Below, piece by piece: positions 21,651 to 33,015 of a stretch of 64,000 bases of DNA. Every line of letters begins with the position of its first letter. Within the stretch, counting starts at the first letter, position 1. The stretch lies in NCBI GenBank assembly GCA_030280995.1, contig JASXTE010000017.1, forward strand, positions 12,274,498 through 12,338,497, in the 5' to 3' direction. The stretch is from Hemileia vastatrix. Taxonomy: Eukaryota; Basidiomycota; Pucciniomycetes; Pucciniales; Zaghouaniaceae. Made by a program: the position numbers and the translations under genes. The notes below the pieces were generated by a model, which was given only the letters and a program-made list of their open reading frames with translations, was not told the DNA's origin and did not search any database.

Positions 21651-21945
21651 TTAATGTTCAACCGCGGGGTTGAACCCTATTTCGGAATTTCGCCCAATTT
21701 TAATTCAATCTGCATTTTATGAGGCTGAAATGCAAATTAAAGGGCAACCTTTCCAGTGATGATTAATTTGGATCATCTGCTATTTCCATGTAGCGAGTAC
21801 ATACGTAGCGAAACCCATTTTGGGACCGATACTATTACAGAAATGATACATAGGAGCAGGGAGCAGCGTGCTAGTTTGCCAATCAGTCCGTTGGCAGAGC
21901 ACAAAATCAGATCGATGACGAAAAATGGCAAACTCATATTTTATC

Positions 21946-22159
21946 CACCACAAAAAAAACACCTGGCGCCCGCTAGAAGGTGCCAATCCCTCAATCCATC
22001 TCTGATTCAAGAATAACTCAGATTTGATGCCCCACAATCTGGCATGCTCAGTGTTCAGTACGCAGCCTTCTCAGAAAAACCACTGCTGAGCTAAAAATAA
22101 AACAAATTAACGATAGGGATTGGCACCTGCTATCAGGTGCCCACATTTTTTTTCTGGTG
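21946..22159. mobile_element. Small inverted-repeat element (~214 bp)
   Basis: CACCACAAAAAAAAC at the left and its inverse (TTTTTTTTCTGGTG) at the right bound an inverted repeat of about 50 bp that includes AAGGTGCCAATCCC and GGGATTGGCACC. No coding content. Target duplication not resolved, so MITE is a probable but not certain label. Confidence 0.5.
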
Positions 22160-22660
22160 AGCAAGATACATTTACAGAGAAGGGGTGATGATCAGAAAAT
22201 ATGTTATTCTTAGAATTATAAAAACATTAGGTACGTAGGAAAATGATCTTAATAGGGTGAGACAAGCTGTCTAGGTCGATCATTGACAAAGGACGAAAAC
22301 GAAGGTTTTTCAGCATTATGTACAACATACAGATCAAGAAAACCGTTTTCTGGTAGGTCAACAAAATACAAGATATGGCAAGCAATCGCATCCGCATTTC
22401 TAGAAATGTGCCATTGGATACCTATTGACGCTCTCCTACCTTATTTCGTCTATAGTGTCCAGATATGGATGTCATAAATGAATTTTCGTAACACACGCTT
22501 CGTAATACTTTTGAGTTTGGTTAGGTTTGCTTTAACATCTATTAATTTTGTTGGTCTGTAATTAAGCAATAAGATGACAATCTAATCCACAATTGGTGAA
22601 TATGAGTTGCCCCCCTCTATTTTTTTTTGATATCCAAGTACACTTACCTCGTCCCCCTTT
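22160..22660. other. Low-copy region upstream of the candidate host promoter
   Basis: No supported gene or repeat. Composition resembles the following candidate gene more than the flanking transposons. Confidence 0.35.
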
Positions 22661-22672
22661 CCCCCAACCCCT

Positions 22673-22680
22673 TATAAATA
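22673..22680 (+). promoter_or_regulatory. TATA box of a candidate host gene
   Basis: TATAAATA follows a C-rich stretch (CCCCCTTTCCCCC) and precedes GC-richer DNA, 430 bp upstream of the first recognisable coding exon. A clean core-promoter layout, unlike the surrounding repeats. Confidence 0.4.
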
Positions 22681-23103
22681 GGGGCCCGATACAAGCAAAC
22701 AAGACCCTGGCAGTGTGGATGTTACGTTAGCCCCTCAACCTCGAGCCAACATTTTCTTATAAGTTAAGCTGGTCTTTTCAACTTTCCCTTTATATTTGCT
22801 TTCAATTGTTGGCTATTGATATCTCCGGTGGGAATCATTTCTAGTGGCTACAGAAGGTGGGCAATATAATTGATATTTTTTTATACAGCGTTCTTTCTCA
22901 ACCATCTACTGTGACATAGGTCAACAATACTTTTGAATTTCTTTAATTGATTTTAAAAGCCTACCATAGGCTTTGATTCCAACTGAAACTTAAACTCTAA
23001 GGTGAGGTCAAGGTGGTTAGCCATTTTTACATTAAGATTGATTTGATTTGACTTCACTTCACTTCTAGGTCGCCGAGAATTTTTGGTTGTGAAACTTTTC
23101 AAC

Positions 23104-23988
23104 ATGGAAAAAAGCTATTGGCATGACAGAAACAATTTCAACGGACATCTTGACTATGACTCGAAAGATTTTTTCACAGAAGAAATCGTGGATCTATATG
23201 ATCCCCCATTACCCACAAACTCTGAACTACTTAATAGCCCATCCGGTGTCATTTCCAATAATGTTGACTCAAGCTCATTGAGAAAAACCGACCATTGTAT
23301 GATATCAATCTTGCTTGCTGATGAAAATTTCACCCAAGACAGTTCAGATTCCGGGTTTGCCAAGCTTGGTCTCCAACCTGTTCAAAATATTGCTGATTTA
23401 GCGATTTCAAAAATAGAGTTACATGTGATCCATTTTCTTGTGCTTGTGCTCGCAGAACTTTATTTAGTTTGGTGGATTATGTGAAAATTTCTGAGAGGGA
23501 GGCGCAATTTGCTTGGAAGTGTCAGACTTTTGCCATGGGGAATATTGTTAACGAAGTTTTCTCTTGTTTTATGCATTGTGGAATTTAGATAAAAAATGGC
23601 TGACTACCATTGTATAACAGAACCATATTATTTGATTCAAAAAATAGTTTATCAATGTCCTTTGCAGGATTTTTATTTAAAAACTTTTATAAAAGTCTTG
23701 AAAAGAATGCTTGAAAATTCTTGAATCTTTATTTTGCTGAGAAATTAACTGTTAGGGGTATAAAATTTTATGATGATAAATAAATCTTGTTATAGCTATT
23801 CAAATGAATGTCGGTAAGTTTTTGCAACTTCAAGTTCAACTGTATCTGCAGAAGCGGCACCTGCTTGTCTCACTCTCGACATCAAACTCAGCCTAGTTTG
23901 CAAAATAATATTCAGAGTGCAACAGCTATCTGTTGCATTTGCAGATACCTGTTCCAAAGTTGGGAAAACTCACCAACATTTATTGTAG
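23104..23988 (+). CDS. Candidate host gene, multi-exon, product not recognised
   Basis: The best exon starts at ATG 23104 (MEKSYWHD), is open to 23484, has balanced codon use and an acidic, Ser-rich product without a known domain. A GTGAGG donor near 23001 and a CTTCTAG acceptor near 23069 suggest a 5' intron, with transcription from the TATA at 22673. Further downstream, GCTCGCAG at about 23455 opens a readable exon ending at 23589, and TATCTGCAG (ending 23851) precedes a readable segment 23852-23988 ending in TAG. The donors joining them in frame were not all found, so the exon chain is uncertain. It is the only segment that looks like ordinary host coding DNA. An old transposon gene remains possible. 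Confidence 0.35.
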
Positions 23989-24116
23989 TTGCTATAATTA
24001 CAGACTTGCCAATTATTGGCGATTTCGGATGAGCCAGCCTAGGAACAATTGTAACGGGAAAAAACAACACTGAAAAATGAATGTGAGGCAAGGGGAAGAA
24101 GTAATGTTTGAGTGAT

Positions 24117-24262
24117 GTACAGTGCCCTCCGAAATAACTGAGAACAGTATTTTTTCTGTGTTACTCGCTCAATATCAATCATAAAAAAATCTGTCTTTGT
24201 ATTCTGGTACAAAAGCATGTTTTCAATAGTGATAACAAGTTATAATTACAAAAAAAATATAG
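24117..24262. mobile_element. Single terminal end of a Tc1/mariner-like element
   Basis: TACAGTGCCCTCCGAAATAA has the CAGTGCC-type terminus of Tc1/mariner elements, beginning at a TA. No opposite end or transposase is visible before the MITE M-like end at 24269, so this is a truncated relic at most. Confidence 0.35.
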
Positions 24263-24283
24263 TAACATACACTACACACCAAG

Positions 24284-25073
24284 TGTCAAGGGGTGCTTTT
24301 GGTCTAGAAGCTTGGTTTGAGGTTTATACGAGGAAATTTAGGGTTTTATTTAACTCTCAAAGAATAGTACATATTTCTTAATCAAAATAATTGTTTTACT
24401 CAAATAAAAGAGGTAGTTATAAGATATCAAAATAAATTATAGATTAGAATTACGGTTTTGTAAATACTAAAGTTATAAAATATAGGAATAAATGTATTGT
24501 TGTGAGTGTAATAGTAATGTAAGTAATAAAAGAATGATTTGAAAAGCACAAAGTAAGAGGCCTTTTATAGGCAAAACATGAGGGAATAAAATATACGGAA
24601 TTTACACCATATATTGTAAGCATGTGAGAAAAAGAATGACTGAAAGGAGTACATATATGACACAAGAATTAAATAAACTGGTACGTCAACAAGGACATCA
24701 AATTTATTAGCAATAAAGTTTGAGTTCCTTGGACTGTCACAATTAATTACACAATAATTAATTAATTATATTACTTTCACGGGATTCCAGATCTCCACTG
24801 AGGTAATATAATTGTTTTAAAGTTTTTTTTATTATAATTTTATTATTAAATTCTATTCCCATTGACTTATACCATTTAGCACGGTGTTAGGGAGTAAAAT
24901 TGTAAGGGACATTTTATTTACACTAATTAATTATATTACTTATTGTACTTAACTAGTTAATTGTAAGTAATGCTTAAGTAGGTAATTAATTATTAGTAAG
25001 AAGAAGGGGTGTGGCTTCAACTCAGTAAAATAATTAATTATTTTACTGGTTAAGTCTAGTAGCCTGGCTGACA
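24284..25073 (-). repeat. 3' LTR of element 2
   Basis: Element orientation: TGTCAGCCAGGC at 25073 down to CCCTTGACA at 24284. TATA-type CCTATAAAAGG at 24563-24569 on the minus strand. Confidence 0.93.
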
Positions 25074-25085
25074 CTCCCTCACTCT
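25074..25085 (-). promoter_or_regulatory. Polypurine tract of element 2
   Basis: AGAGTGAGGGAG sits immediately before the 3' LTR start, where plus-strand DNA synthesis is primed. Element 3 has AGAGTGAGGGTG at 57794-57805. Confidence 0.75.
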
Positions 25086-25108
25086 AAAAAAAAACAATAA
25101 AAAAAATG

Positions 25109-28100
25109 CTATGATTTTTTCTTTTTATACTTTTTTAGTAGAGTGGGAAGATTAGATATCTCCTTCCCAGGTATCCAAGAATCATATTCAGATGTTTTAT
25201 TCTTGAATCTCAAAAAATATTCTGTACCTTTTTCAGCAGTGACTATTCTGTCATTTAGAATTTTTTCAATTTCTGCTGTTTCAGTGATTTCATTTGGGGT
25301 TTTCTTTGGTCTTCCCCTCCTTTTTGGAAATAAATCACTATTGGATGTGTAAGGTTTCAAAAGAGATATTGGAAAAACAGGATGTTTTCTGTCATATGGA
25401 GAATACAGAATAACTTCAACTGCATTATCTCAAATCATTCTTCTGACAACAAATGGACCAACAAATGGATCTTTCAATTTGTTATAACCTTGTAAGTTGA
25501 AGTGGACTGTAGAAATCAACACTTCATCACCCTTTTTAAAAGTGTATTCTTTATGGGATTTGTCCCATCTTTTCTTCTCATATTCAAATGATTTTTCAAT
25601 ACATTTTTGAGCATGATTTCTACATAGTTGTTGCATTTGAAGAAAAGATTTTACACCAGGATGTATATCCAATTTAGGTATTTTGTTATTGAGAATTTGG
25701 GCAGGAGTATTTGGAACATATCCAAGCCAGAGCTCAAAAGGCTTTCTTTGAGTAACAGAATGAACAGTGCTATTATAAGCTAATTCCAACCCAGGAAGTA
25801 AGGTAACCCAATCATGAGTGAATCTGTCATTATCTTTATACTCAAGGCCAAAGGCACAATACCTTCTAATCATGTCCTCTAAAGTCTGAATCATTCTTTC
25901 AGCTAAACCATCAGTCTGTGAATGATGGGCAGTAGAAAGTTTCAGATCACAACCACAAACATCCATCAGAGACATCCAAAATTCAGAAGTAAATTTAGGG
26001 TCTCTGTCAGAGATTATGGCTTTAAGAAAACCAGCAGTATTAAACATATGAGACCACCATAAGAAAGCTAATTCTTTAGTGGAAACATCCTTGTGAGTAG
26101 GGATAAATTTACACATTTTTGTGAATCTGTCCACAATAACCCAACAAGAGTTATAACTGTCTTTACCAGCAATAGGTAATCCTGTTACAAAATCCATGTT
26201 TAATATTTGCCATGGTGCATCAGGAGGTTCAATATGTTACATTAATCCTGCTCTTTTACCAGTTAATCTTTTTGATTTTTGGCAAGAATCACAAGACTCA
26301 ACTTATAATTTTGTGTCTTCAGACATATTAACCCACCAAGCAGTGTTCTTAATTCTGATCATTGTTTTTTCAAGATCAAAATGTCCAGCTAATTTGTCAT
26401 CATGACAAATTTTCAAGATGATTTCTTTCATAGAAGGAGGAATAACAATGACATTACTCAACTTTCTTCTATAATATAGATATCCTTCATCAATTGAAAA
26501 TTTACCTTTTTCCAAAGCTTTTTGGTACTTTGGTGGAAGGGTTTTAATTAATGCTTGTATTGAAGCATTCTTTGGATCATTTAATATGGTGCACAACTTT
26601 TTCAAGTAAGTGTCCTTATCATATGAATCCAGAATAAGCTGTAATAGCTCTTCTTCCATATCAACCACATATATCCCATGTATATGAATAATTTCATCCT
26701 CAGGATCATACGCAGGATTAGAGTCATTATTTGGTAAAGGTAACCTAGATAACATATCCACATTTGAGTGAACAATACCAGCCCTATGAATAATTGTCAT
26801 TCTCCCTCTGTACTCTTGAAAAGCCAACTGCCATCTGAACATATGTCTGTTAGGTGTTTTCAAGTTTAAAAGGGATTTAACTGCACTGCAGTCAGTGACA
26901 AGTTCAAATTTCTGGTCATCTAGGTAATAATGAAGCTTTTCTAGAGCCCATACTACAGCTAAACACTCTAATTGAGTAGCACCATATTTCAATTCACTAT
27001 TTCTCAAGGTTCTTGAAATATAACAAATTACTACTTCTGAAACTTTATCATTTATCACTTGTTTTTGATGGAGGGCAGCACCAAGACCAATGAAACTGGC
27101 ATCAGTGTACAAAACAAATGGTTGATTAAAGTCAGGTAAAGAAAGAATTGGTGCTGACATCTAACAGTGTTTCATAGTGTCAAAGGCTCTTTGTCTTTCA
27201 CTATTCCAGACAAAAGCAACATCCTTTCTAGTTAATTGGGTAAGGGGTAAAGCTATGACTTGGTAATTTTTAATATACTGTCTATAGTATCCACACATTC
27301 CCAAAAAACTTTGGAGCTCTCTTACTGTAGTAGGAGCCTTCACCTGTTGTATGGCTGCCACTTTGTTCTGGTCAACACATATCTGTAAGCCTGAAACAAC
27401 ATGACCAAGAACTTTTAAAGAATGGAAACCAAATTTACATTTCTTCAAAGCAAGTGTCATATTTATTTCATCCATTTTCTGGAATACTTTACACAGGTGG
27501 TTAAGATGGTCCTCAAATGTTTTTGAGAATATAATGATATCATCAATATAAACCATCAGCCATCCTTCAATTATCTCTTGATGGAATGTGTTATCCATGA
27601 CTTTTTGGAAAACTGAAGGGGCATTTTTAGGGCCAAATGGCATCCTAATATACTTATAAATACCCATATGAGTGGCAATCATCAGAAAGTTCTGAGAATT
27701 TTTCTCAACAGGTACCTGGTGATATCCTTTGTTACCATCCAAACAGCTGATATATTTAGCACCCTGTAAGGTAGCATGTATAGAGCTAATTCTAGGTAAA
27801 GGGTAGATATCATCAACAGTATAAGTATTTAGTGCTCTATAATCACCACATAACCTGGCTTTATCTTTCTCATAAGAAATTCGGACAGGTGAGATAACAC
27901 AACATTTAGGTGCTTCAACTACCTTTTCAATAATATTCATTTTTAAAAGGGTAGAGATATTGTCTTCAATATATTTTCTCTTTGTGGGAGAAGCAGGATA
28001 AGGATTCTTCTTTAAACTAGGTGGTATATCAGTTAATGGGCAAGATAATCAAAGTTTCATTTCCTCTTTAACTAATCCCAGTTCATGTGATCCATGAGCA

Positions 28101-29757
28101 AAGGCCATAGGAAAAGACTTTATCAAGTTAATGATGGAATCTTTATCCTCACCAGAAAGTTGTTCTCCAAAAGAGGCATTGTCAATTTCAGACAAAAGGG
28201 CATGCATCTCTTTTGTAGATCTTCCTTTACATTGAACTACAGAATTACATGTGTTTAATTCTGGTTTCACTAATTTTTTAGGGGAGGAAATCTGAAATTT
28301 TCTCTTCCCATTCATCCCCATTGTGAAACATTGATTTGAGGGATCCAATTTTATGCCATACTTGGTTAAAATATCATTCCCTACAATAAACCAATTGCTT
28401 AAGTTATCATTCTTCATGACAAAAAAATCACAAATAGCTCTTACAAAACCATGGTTATATTTAAAAAACACTGTGGCTTTGTATTTACCAATGGGGGACA
28501 AAACAGAGCCATAACCTCTCCAATTTTCAGAAATGATAGGCATCAGTTTTGATTTATAGTCTTGATCCACTGAAGCAAGTGCTCTTTCAGAAACTAGACT
28601 TCCTCCAGCTCCAGAATCGAGAACAACTTCTATGCTGGTTCCATTAATCAAGACTGGTGCCTTAAGAGGGGAAATAACAATTGAGTTATCCTCAATGTTT
28701 TTTATGATCTCAGCATCTTCAACTGTAGATAAAGCATTATTATAAATATCAATAGTATTTAAATAATGAATATCCTCTTCCAGCATCAATATTTCTTGTT
28801 GAGATTCATATGAAATATTGCTGGCACAATCACTTGATGTATCATCCAGTGCTACTGTGTCATCAGCATGCTCCTCTGTTTTCTCTACAAGATTTATCTT
28901 CTTGTCACAAACATGGCCTTTCTGCCAAGACTTGTTGCACTTGAAGCAAGTGTTTGTTGCATACTTCTTTGGTGCAACAGGGGCAGAAGGTTTACCAACC
29001 TTTTCCAGAGGTTTCTGTTGGTAAGTGGAGGGTTTCTCCAAAGGGGTCCTAGGAATGAATCTTCTGGCATCATACTTATTGTTTAGAAGTATCTCATTGC
29101 AAGTATTAATGAAAGAAGAGGGTTCTTCGGAGAACTCAGTCCTAGCCACTATCAAGTCTCTCAGAGACATTGGTAATTTATAAAGGATCCTGTCCTTCCA
29201 TAAATCAAACTCCATATTTGGGTCCATTGCCCTTAAGATTATTACAAGTTTTATTAAAAACTCAATAGGTTTATCAGTATAAGAGCTATATCTAGTTTCC
29301 TCATACTGCCTTTGTTGAGCCATTCTGAACTTGGAGCCACCAAATTGTGCTTTAATTAATTTCTTCCAATCCTCCCATGAGTAGTCATTCCCATCCAGGA
29401 GAACAGATTCATACCACATTAGGGCAACATTAGTGAAAAAAGAAATTAACTTGGACACAATTTCCTCATCTGGGAGTTTGTAAGAATTTTTTAAGTTATC
29501 AATTCTGCAAATAAATTGTTGCCAATCAGAGGAAGCATCACCATCAAATGTAGGATATTGGTCAAGTTTTGGCCAATTCTTTTGATTTGAAGGAGTCTCC
29601 TTAGTACTAGCTTGTCTCTGAGTAAGAAGCAGCTGTAATTTCTTTAATTGGGCTGAAATCTCATTGTTTAATCCTTCTGTTGCAGATCCTGGTGCATCAT
29701 CAGTCTTTGATGGAAACTCATTGTTATCACAGGTATTTCTGGAGCTATTTTTACTTT
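25109..29757 (-). pseudogene. Pol of element 2: protease, RT, RNase H, integrase, AT-hook, chromodomain
   Basis: One reading frame covers the end of Gag (QKNWPKLDQYP), zinc knuckle CFKCNKSWQKGHVC, protease DSGA (about 28610), RT with YIDD (about 27550), RNase H YTDAS (about 27110), integrase HHCC and DDE (NMDFVTG, ISDRDPKF, TDGLAERM), and an AT-hook-like RRGRPKK (about 25310). It closes with a chromodomain (IEKILNDR...YFLRFKN...SWIP) ending at 25109. The chromodomain is thought to steer integration towards marked chromatin. In-frame stops: 28049 (TGA), 27161 (TAG), 26303 (TAA), 26237 (TAA), 25430 (TGA). Start is by fusion with Gag, as in element 1. Confidence 0.92.
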
Positions 29758-31131
29758 AGATGAACTAGCCACAGGTACTATTTGAGCATCCTGCACTATA
29801 TTTTCCTTCACAGAAATGTCAGAATATTTCTGGTCATTCAACAATGAGTTCAATTTTTCTTCAATGGTTGTTAGTCTTGTTTTCATTCTTGGAAGACTAG
29901 ATAAACTCTCATTGATAGTTGCAAAAGATAACTGATTTTTATTTTGAAAAGATGACAAATGGTCATTCAATCTTTTCAGATTTATCTTATCTATCTCCAC
30001 CTCCTGGCAACAGGCAGATACAGTATCTTTTAGTTTAGACAAATCATTTTTTATATTTTGCCATAAAGCAACTTTCTTTTCATGGGTTGCTTTGTAATGA
30101 GACAATTCATCAGAGACTCTCTGTGATTCACATCTTAATGCTGGATAACCCTGATCAGTTAACAAACTATTATATCTCTGAGTCAATTGAATACTGTTCA
30201 TTATATGATTTTGTTTGGCAATAATATCTCTCAAGTACTCATCATTAATTCTTGCTACATCTGGAGTGTTTCTCAATAAGGAAACTGAGTAACTTTCCAG
30301 ACTCTCATAGAACTCAGGGTCAAGAGTTTCATCAATTACAGCCATATCAGGGTTAATCATTAAGGTAGCAATTAAAAGTAATGGATTAGATACATGAGAT
30401 ATCTGTCTACTGCTCCCAGCCTCTACTGGTCTCAAGGTGTCTTCTTCCCTCTCAGATTTACCTGAAAGAACAAAATAAGCCACAAGAAAAGGCACTTGAG
30501 AATCGATAGAGGGATGTACCAGGGTTTGTTGGGTATCACCATATTGGGCTTTCTTCTTCTTTTGCCTCCTTGATAGGGGTGGGGAGGTGTGGGGTTGACC
30601 TGGTTGGGCCTTGATAGACCTGCCTGAGGTAACTGATGCTGATTTTGAGACAGGTAGTCCCACTGAGTGTTTAACCAGTCCCACTGCCACTTGGACACTT
30701 CCACCTTTTCTTGGGACTGGGGAGCCAATAGTTGTTGATCCCTGGGAGGAAGAGGTTTCTTCTTCTCTTGAAGAAAGGTATCTGTTCTTCTCACCTTTTC
30801 TTCCAGAGAATCTACCCTTACCTTTAGTCTCAAGTTTTCTGTCCTTAGCTCCTTTATGTGAGTTGAAAGATTCTTTACCTGTTGAGACAATGGCATCTTT
30901 TTTATCCTGAAGCCTTTTGGAAGCTCTTCTGGTGGGTTTATCATAGGCTTCTGATCCTGAGTTGTGTCCACTAGGATTTCTACTTCTTCCATCTCTACAT
31001 CCTGTTTGGGGCAAGGATTTATTAGTCTGAGAAATTCTTCTTGTTAAAGGAGAACTTACAGAAGTAGGCTCATCATAATCAATCAAGTCCAGTTCTTCTT
31101 CACGTGCAGCAGAACCACTTTGGTCAGTCAT
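29668..31131 (-). pseudogene. Gag N-terminal part of element 2, frameshifted from the rest
   Basis: The 487-codon frame starts MTDQSGS, acidic at first, then basic and Ser/Gly-rich, then a long coiled coil (about 300-450; NQLSFATINESLSSL matches LSFSNVNDTLTQV of element 1). It ends at 29668 in a TAA. The rest of Gag continues in the -1 frame from about 29757. The two frames overlap by about 90 nt. Element 1 is fused here and no classical slippery heptamer is visible in the overlap, so a small indel is more likely than programmed frameshifting. A second ORF overlaps at 30432-30992. Confidence 0.8.
30432..30992 (-). CDS. Conserved ORF nested in gag of element 2, +1 frame
   Basis: The 186-codon ORF starts MEEVEIL in a good context (GAGATGG), 139 nt after the gag ATG, in the same +1 frame as the nested ORF of element 1. 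It has a coiled-coil segment (SQQVKNLSTHIKEL, then LEEKVRR), VSKWQWDW, HPYQGGKRRRK, and Lys-Pro-Trp at about 30520. After that it diverges into a hydrophobic tail (about 25 residues) not shared with element 1. Removing a possible 58-bp intron (30462-30519) would end the protein just after Trp, as in element 1. Its frame is free of stops while the pol frame of the same element has five. Function unknown. Confidence 0.58.
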   Translation of the reverse strand: MEEVEILVDTTQDQKPMINPPEELPKGFRIKKMPLSQQVKNLSTHIKELRTENLRLKVRVDSLEEKVRRTDTFLQEKKKPLPPRDQQLLAPQSQEKVEVSKWQWDWLNTQWDYLSQNQHQLPQAGLSRPNQVNPTPPHPYQGGKRRRKPNMVIPNKPWYIPLSILKCLFLWLILFFQVNLRGKKTP

Positions 31132-32171
31132 TTTAAGATTTTACTAAAATGAAGAAAAGAGACAATAAGATTAATTAGTCTTTATTTTTGATTTTTATTT
31201 AACAAAAAATAAAATAAAAATAATAATAAAAAATCTTTTTCAGGATAAAAATCAACTAAATAAAATTAATTTATTAATTTAAAAATAATTTAAAACCAGG
31301 ATTATAATATAATCAACTGTAGAAATAAATTAAAAATTTTTTAATAATATTTTTAATTATTTTCAGGATTTAAATCAACTAATTTATTACCAGGACTTAT
31401 TGTCAACTGAAGTAATCAAATATGAAGCTTTATTAATTTAACAAAATTTTATTAAACTGATAACTTAACTACCAGGACTTAATCTCAACTGAAGTAATTA
31501 AATATGAATTTTTATTTTAAAATTTTATTAAGCTGATCACTTAATTACCAGGACTTAATGTCAACTGAAATAATTAAATATGAGTTTTATTAATTAAAAT
31601 ATTTATTGAACTACCAGGACTCAAGGTCAACTGAAGTAATTAAATATGAATTATATATTAATTAAAAAAATTATTGTCAGGACAATTTGTCAACTGGAAC
31701 AATTAATCAGGACAAATGTCAACTGAAAAGATTTTAATAATTAATTTTAAAATATAATTATTTTATTACCTCTGGGACTAAGAACACTTACTGCTCTATT
31801 ATGGTCAACCAGGAAAAATAAAAAAAAATATAATAATAAAAATAAAAATCCAAATTACCAGACACCTCCCCCTGTAAAATGAGCAATTTAATGCCACTTA
31901 CAGAGTGCTGAGTAAAAGGAAATACGTAGCAAATGAAGAGGGAAGAGTAACCCACAAATAGTAATGTCAATAATTACCACAATATATACAACGTTTAGTC
32001 AATATATGAACCTAATTTTTGGAGCGCGGTTTGATTCCCATTCGCAGCAAAAATTCTTGTCATGTGACGTATGACGTTCGTTGTTTTTGTCGCTTTCTCT
32101 TCCTTACAGGTATTCGAAAGCTGATGGTCCCTTCGATTACACCCTCAAATTACAATGCGCCATCAATAATT
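31132..32171 (-). other. 5' leader of element 2
   Basis: About 1 kb of untranslated sequence between the primer-binding region and gag. The half nearer gag is a degenerate tandem array (see 31240-31735). The half nearer the LTR has balanced composition (32010-32170) and no gene. Confidence 0.6.
31240..31735. repeat. Degenerate tandem repeats in the element 2 leader
   Basis: About eight units built on CAGGACTTAATGTCAACTGA followed by AGTAATTAAATATGA, spaced about 65-80 bp (for example near 31390, 31470, 31549, 31615). Outer copies are shortened. Element 1 has a different leader duplication (5904-6070). Confidence 0.7.
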
Positions 32172-32187
32172 CAGGAAGGCCCCCAAT
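32172..32187 (-). promoter_or_regulatory. Primer-binding site region, element 2
   Basis: ATTGGGGGCCTTCC follows the end of the 5' LTR (TTGGCA) in element orientation, matching element 1. Priming tRNA not identified. Confidence 0.55.
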
Positions 32188-32978
32188 TGCCAAGGGGTGC
32201 TTTTGGTCTAGAAGCTTGGTTTGAGGTTTATATGAGGAAATTTAGGGTTTTATTGAACTATCAAAGAATAGTACATCTTTCTGAATCAAAATAATTGTTT
32301 TACTCAAATAAAAGAGGTAGTTATAAGATATCAATATAAATTATAGATTAGAATTACGGTTTTGTAAATACTAAAGTTATAAAATATAGGAATAAATGTA
32401 TTGTTGTGAGTGTAATAGTAATGTAAGTAATAAAAGAATGATTTGAAAAGCACAAAGTAAGAGGCCTTTTATAGGCAAAACATGAGGGAGTAAAATATAC
32501 GGAATTTACACCATATATTGTAAGCATGTGAGAAAAAGAATGACTGAAAGGAGTACATATATGACACAAGAATTAAATAAACTGGTACGTCAACAAGGAC
32601 ATCAAATTTATTAGCAATAAAGTTTGAGTTCCTTGGACTTTCACAATTAATTACACAATAATTAATTAATTAAATTACTTTCACGGGATTCCAGATCTCT
32701 CACTGAGGTAATATAATTGTTTTAAAGCTTTTTATATTATAATTTTATTATTAAATTCTATTCCCATTGACTTATACCATTTAGCACGGTGTTAGGGAGT
32801 AAAATTGTAAGGGACATTTTATTTACACTAATTAATTATATTACTTATTGTACTTAACTAGTTAATTGTAAGTAATGCTTAAGTAGGTAATTGATTATTA
32901 GTAAGAAGAAGGGGCGTGGCTTTAACTCAGTAAAATAATTAATTATTTTACTGGTTAAGTCTAGTAGCCTGGCTGACA
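32188..32978 (-). repeat. 5' LTR of element 2
   Basis: TGTCAGCCAGGC at 32978 down to CCCTTGGCA at 32188. TATA-type box at 32467-32473 on the minus strand should drive gag-pol transcription. Confidence 0.93.
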
Positions 32979-33015
32979 CCAAGCAAGATATCCCTAATAG
33001 TGGATATCAAAGTTA

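Larger units (their letters stand above)
24284..32978 (-). mobile_element. Ty3/gypsy chromovirus element 2, complete ends, 8695 bp
   Basis: LTRs of 790 bp (24284-25073) and 791 bp (32188-32978) differ at about 16 positions by eye (roughly 98% identical). They start TGTCAGCC and end in CA. The host sequence CCAAG is duplicated at 24279-24283 and 32979-32983. Inside, in element orientation: primer-binding region, a leader of about 1 kb with tandem repeats, gag with a nested ORF, pol through chromodomain, and polypurine tract. The coding part is dead: one frameshift and five stops. The target was a MITE M-like terminus (CACTACACACCAAG). Confidence 0.95.

Noticed and set aside
21756..22037. Overlapping ORFs on both strands, 85-86 codons
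   Set aside because: Neither strand shows a domain, a splice context or homology; the right part lies in a small inverted-repeat element.
24117..24262. Complete Tc1/mariner element
   Set aside because: Only one CAGTGCC-type end is seen; no second end or transposase lies within reach.
29668..29757. Programmed -1 frameshift between gag and pol of element 2
   Set aside because: No classical slippery heptamer in the overlap, element 1 has gag and pol fused in one frame, and element 2 carries five other disabling mutations.
32030..32060. tRNA B-box-like GGTTTGATTCC in the element 2 leader
   Set aside because: No matching A box or cloverleaf could be drawn around it.
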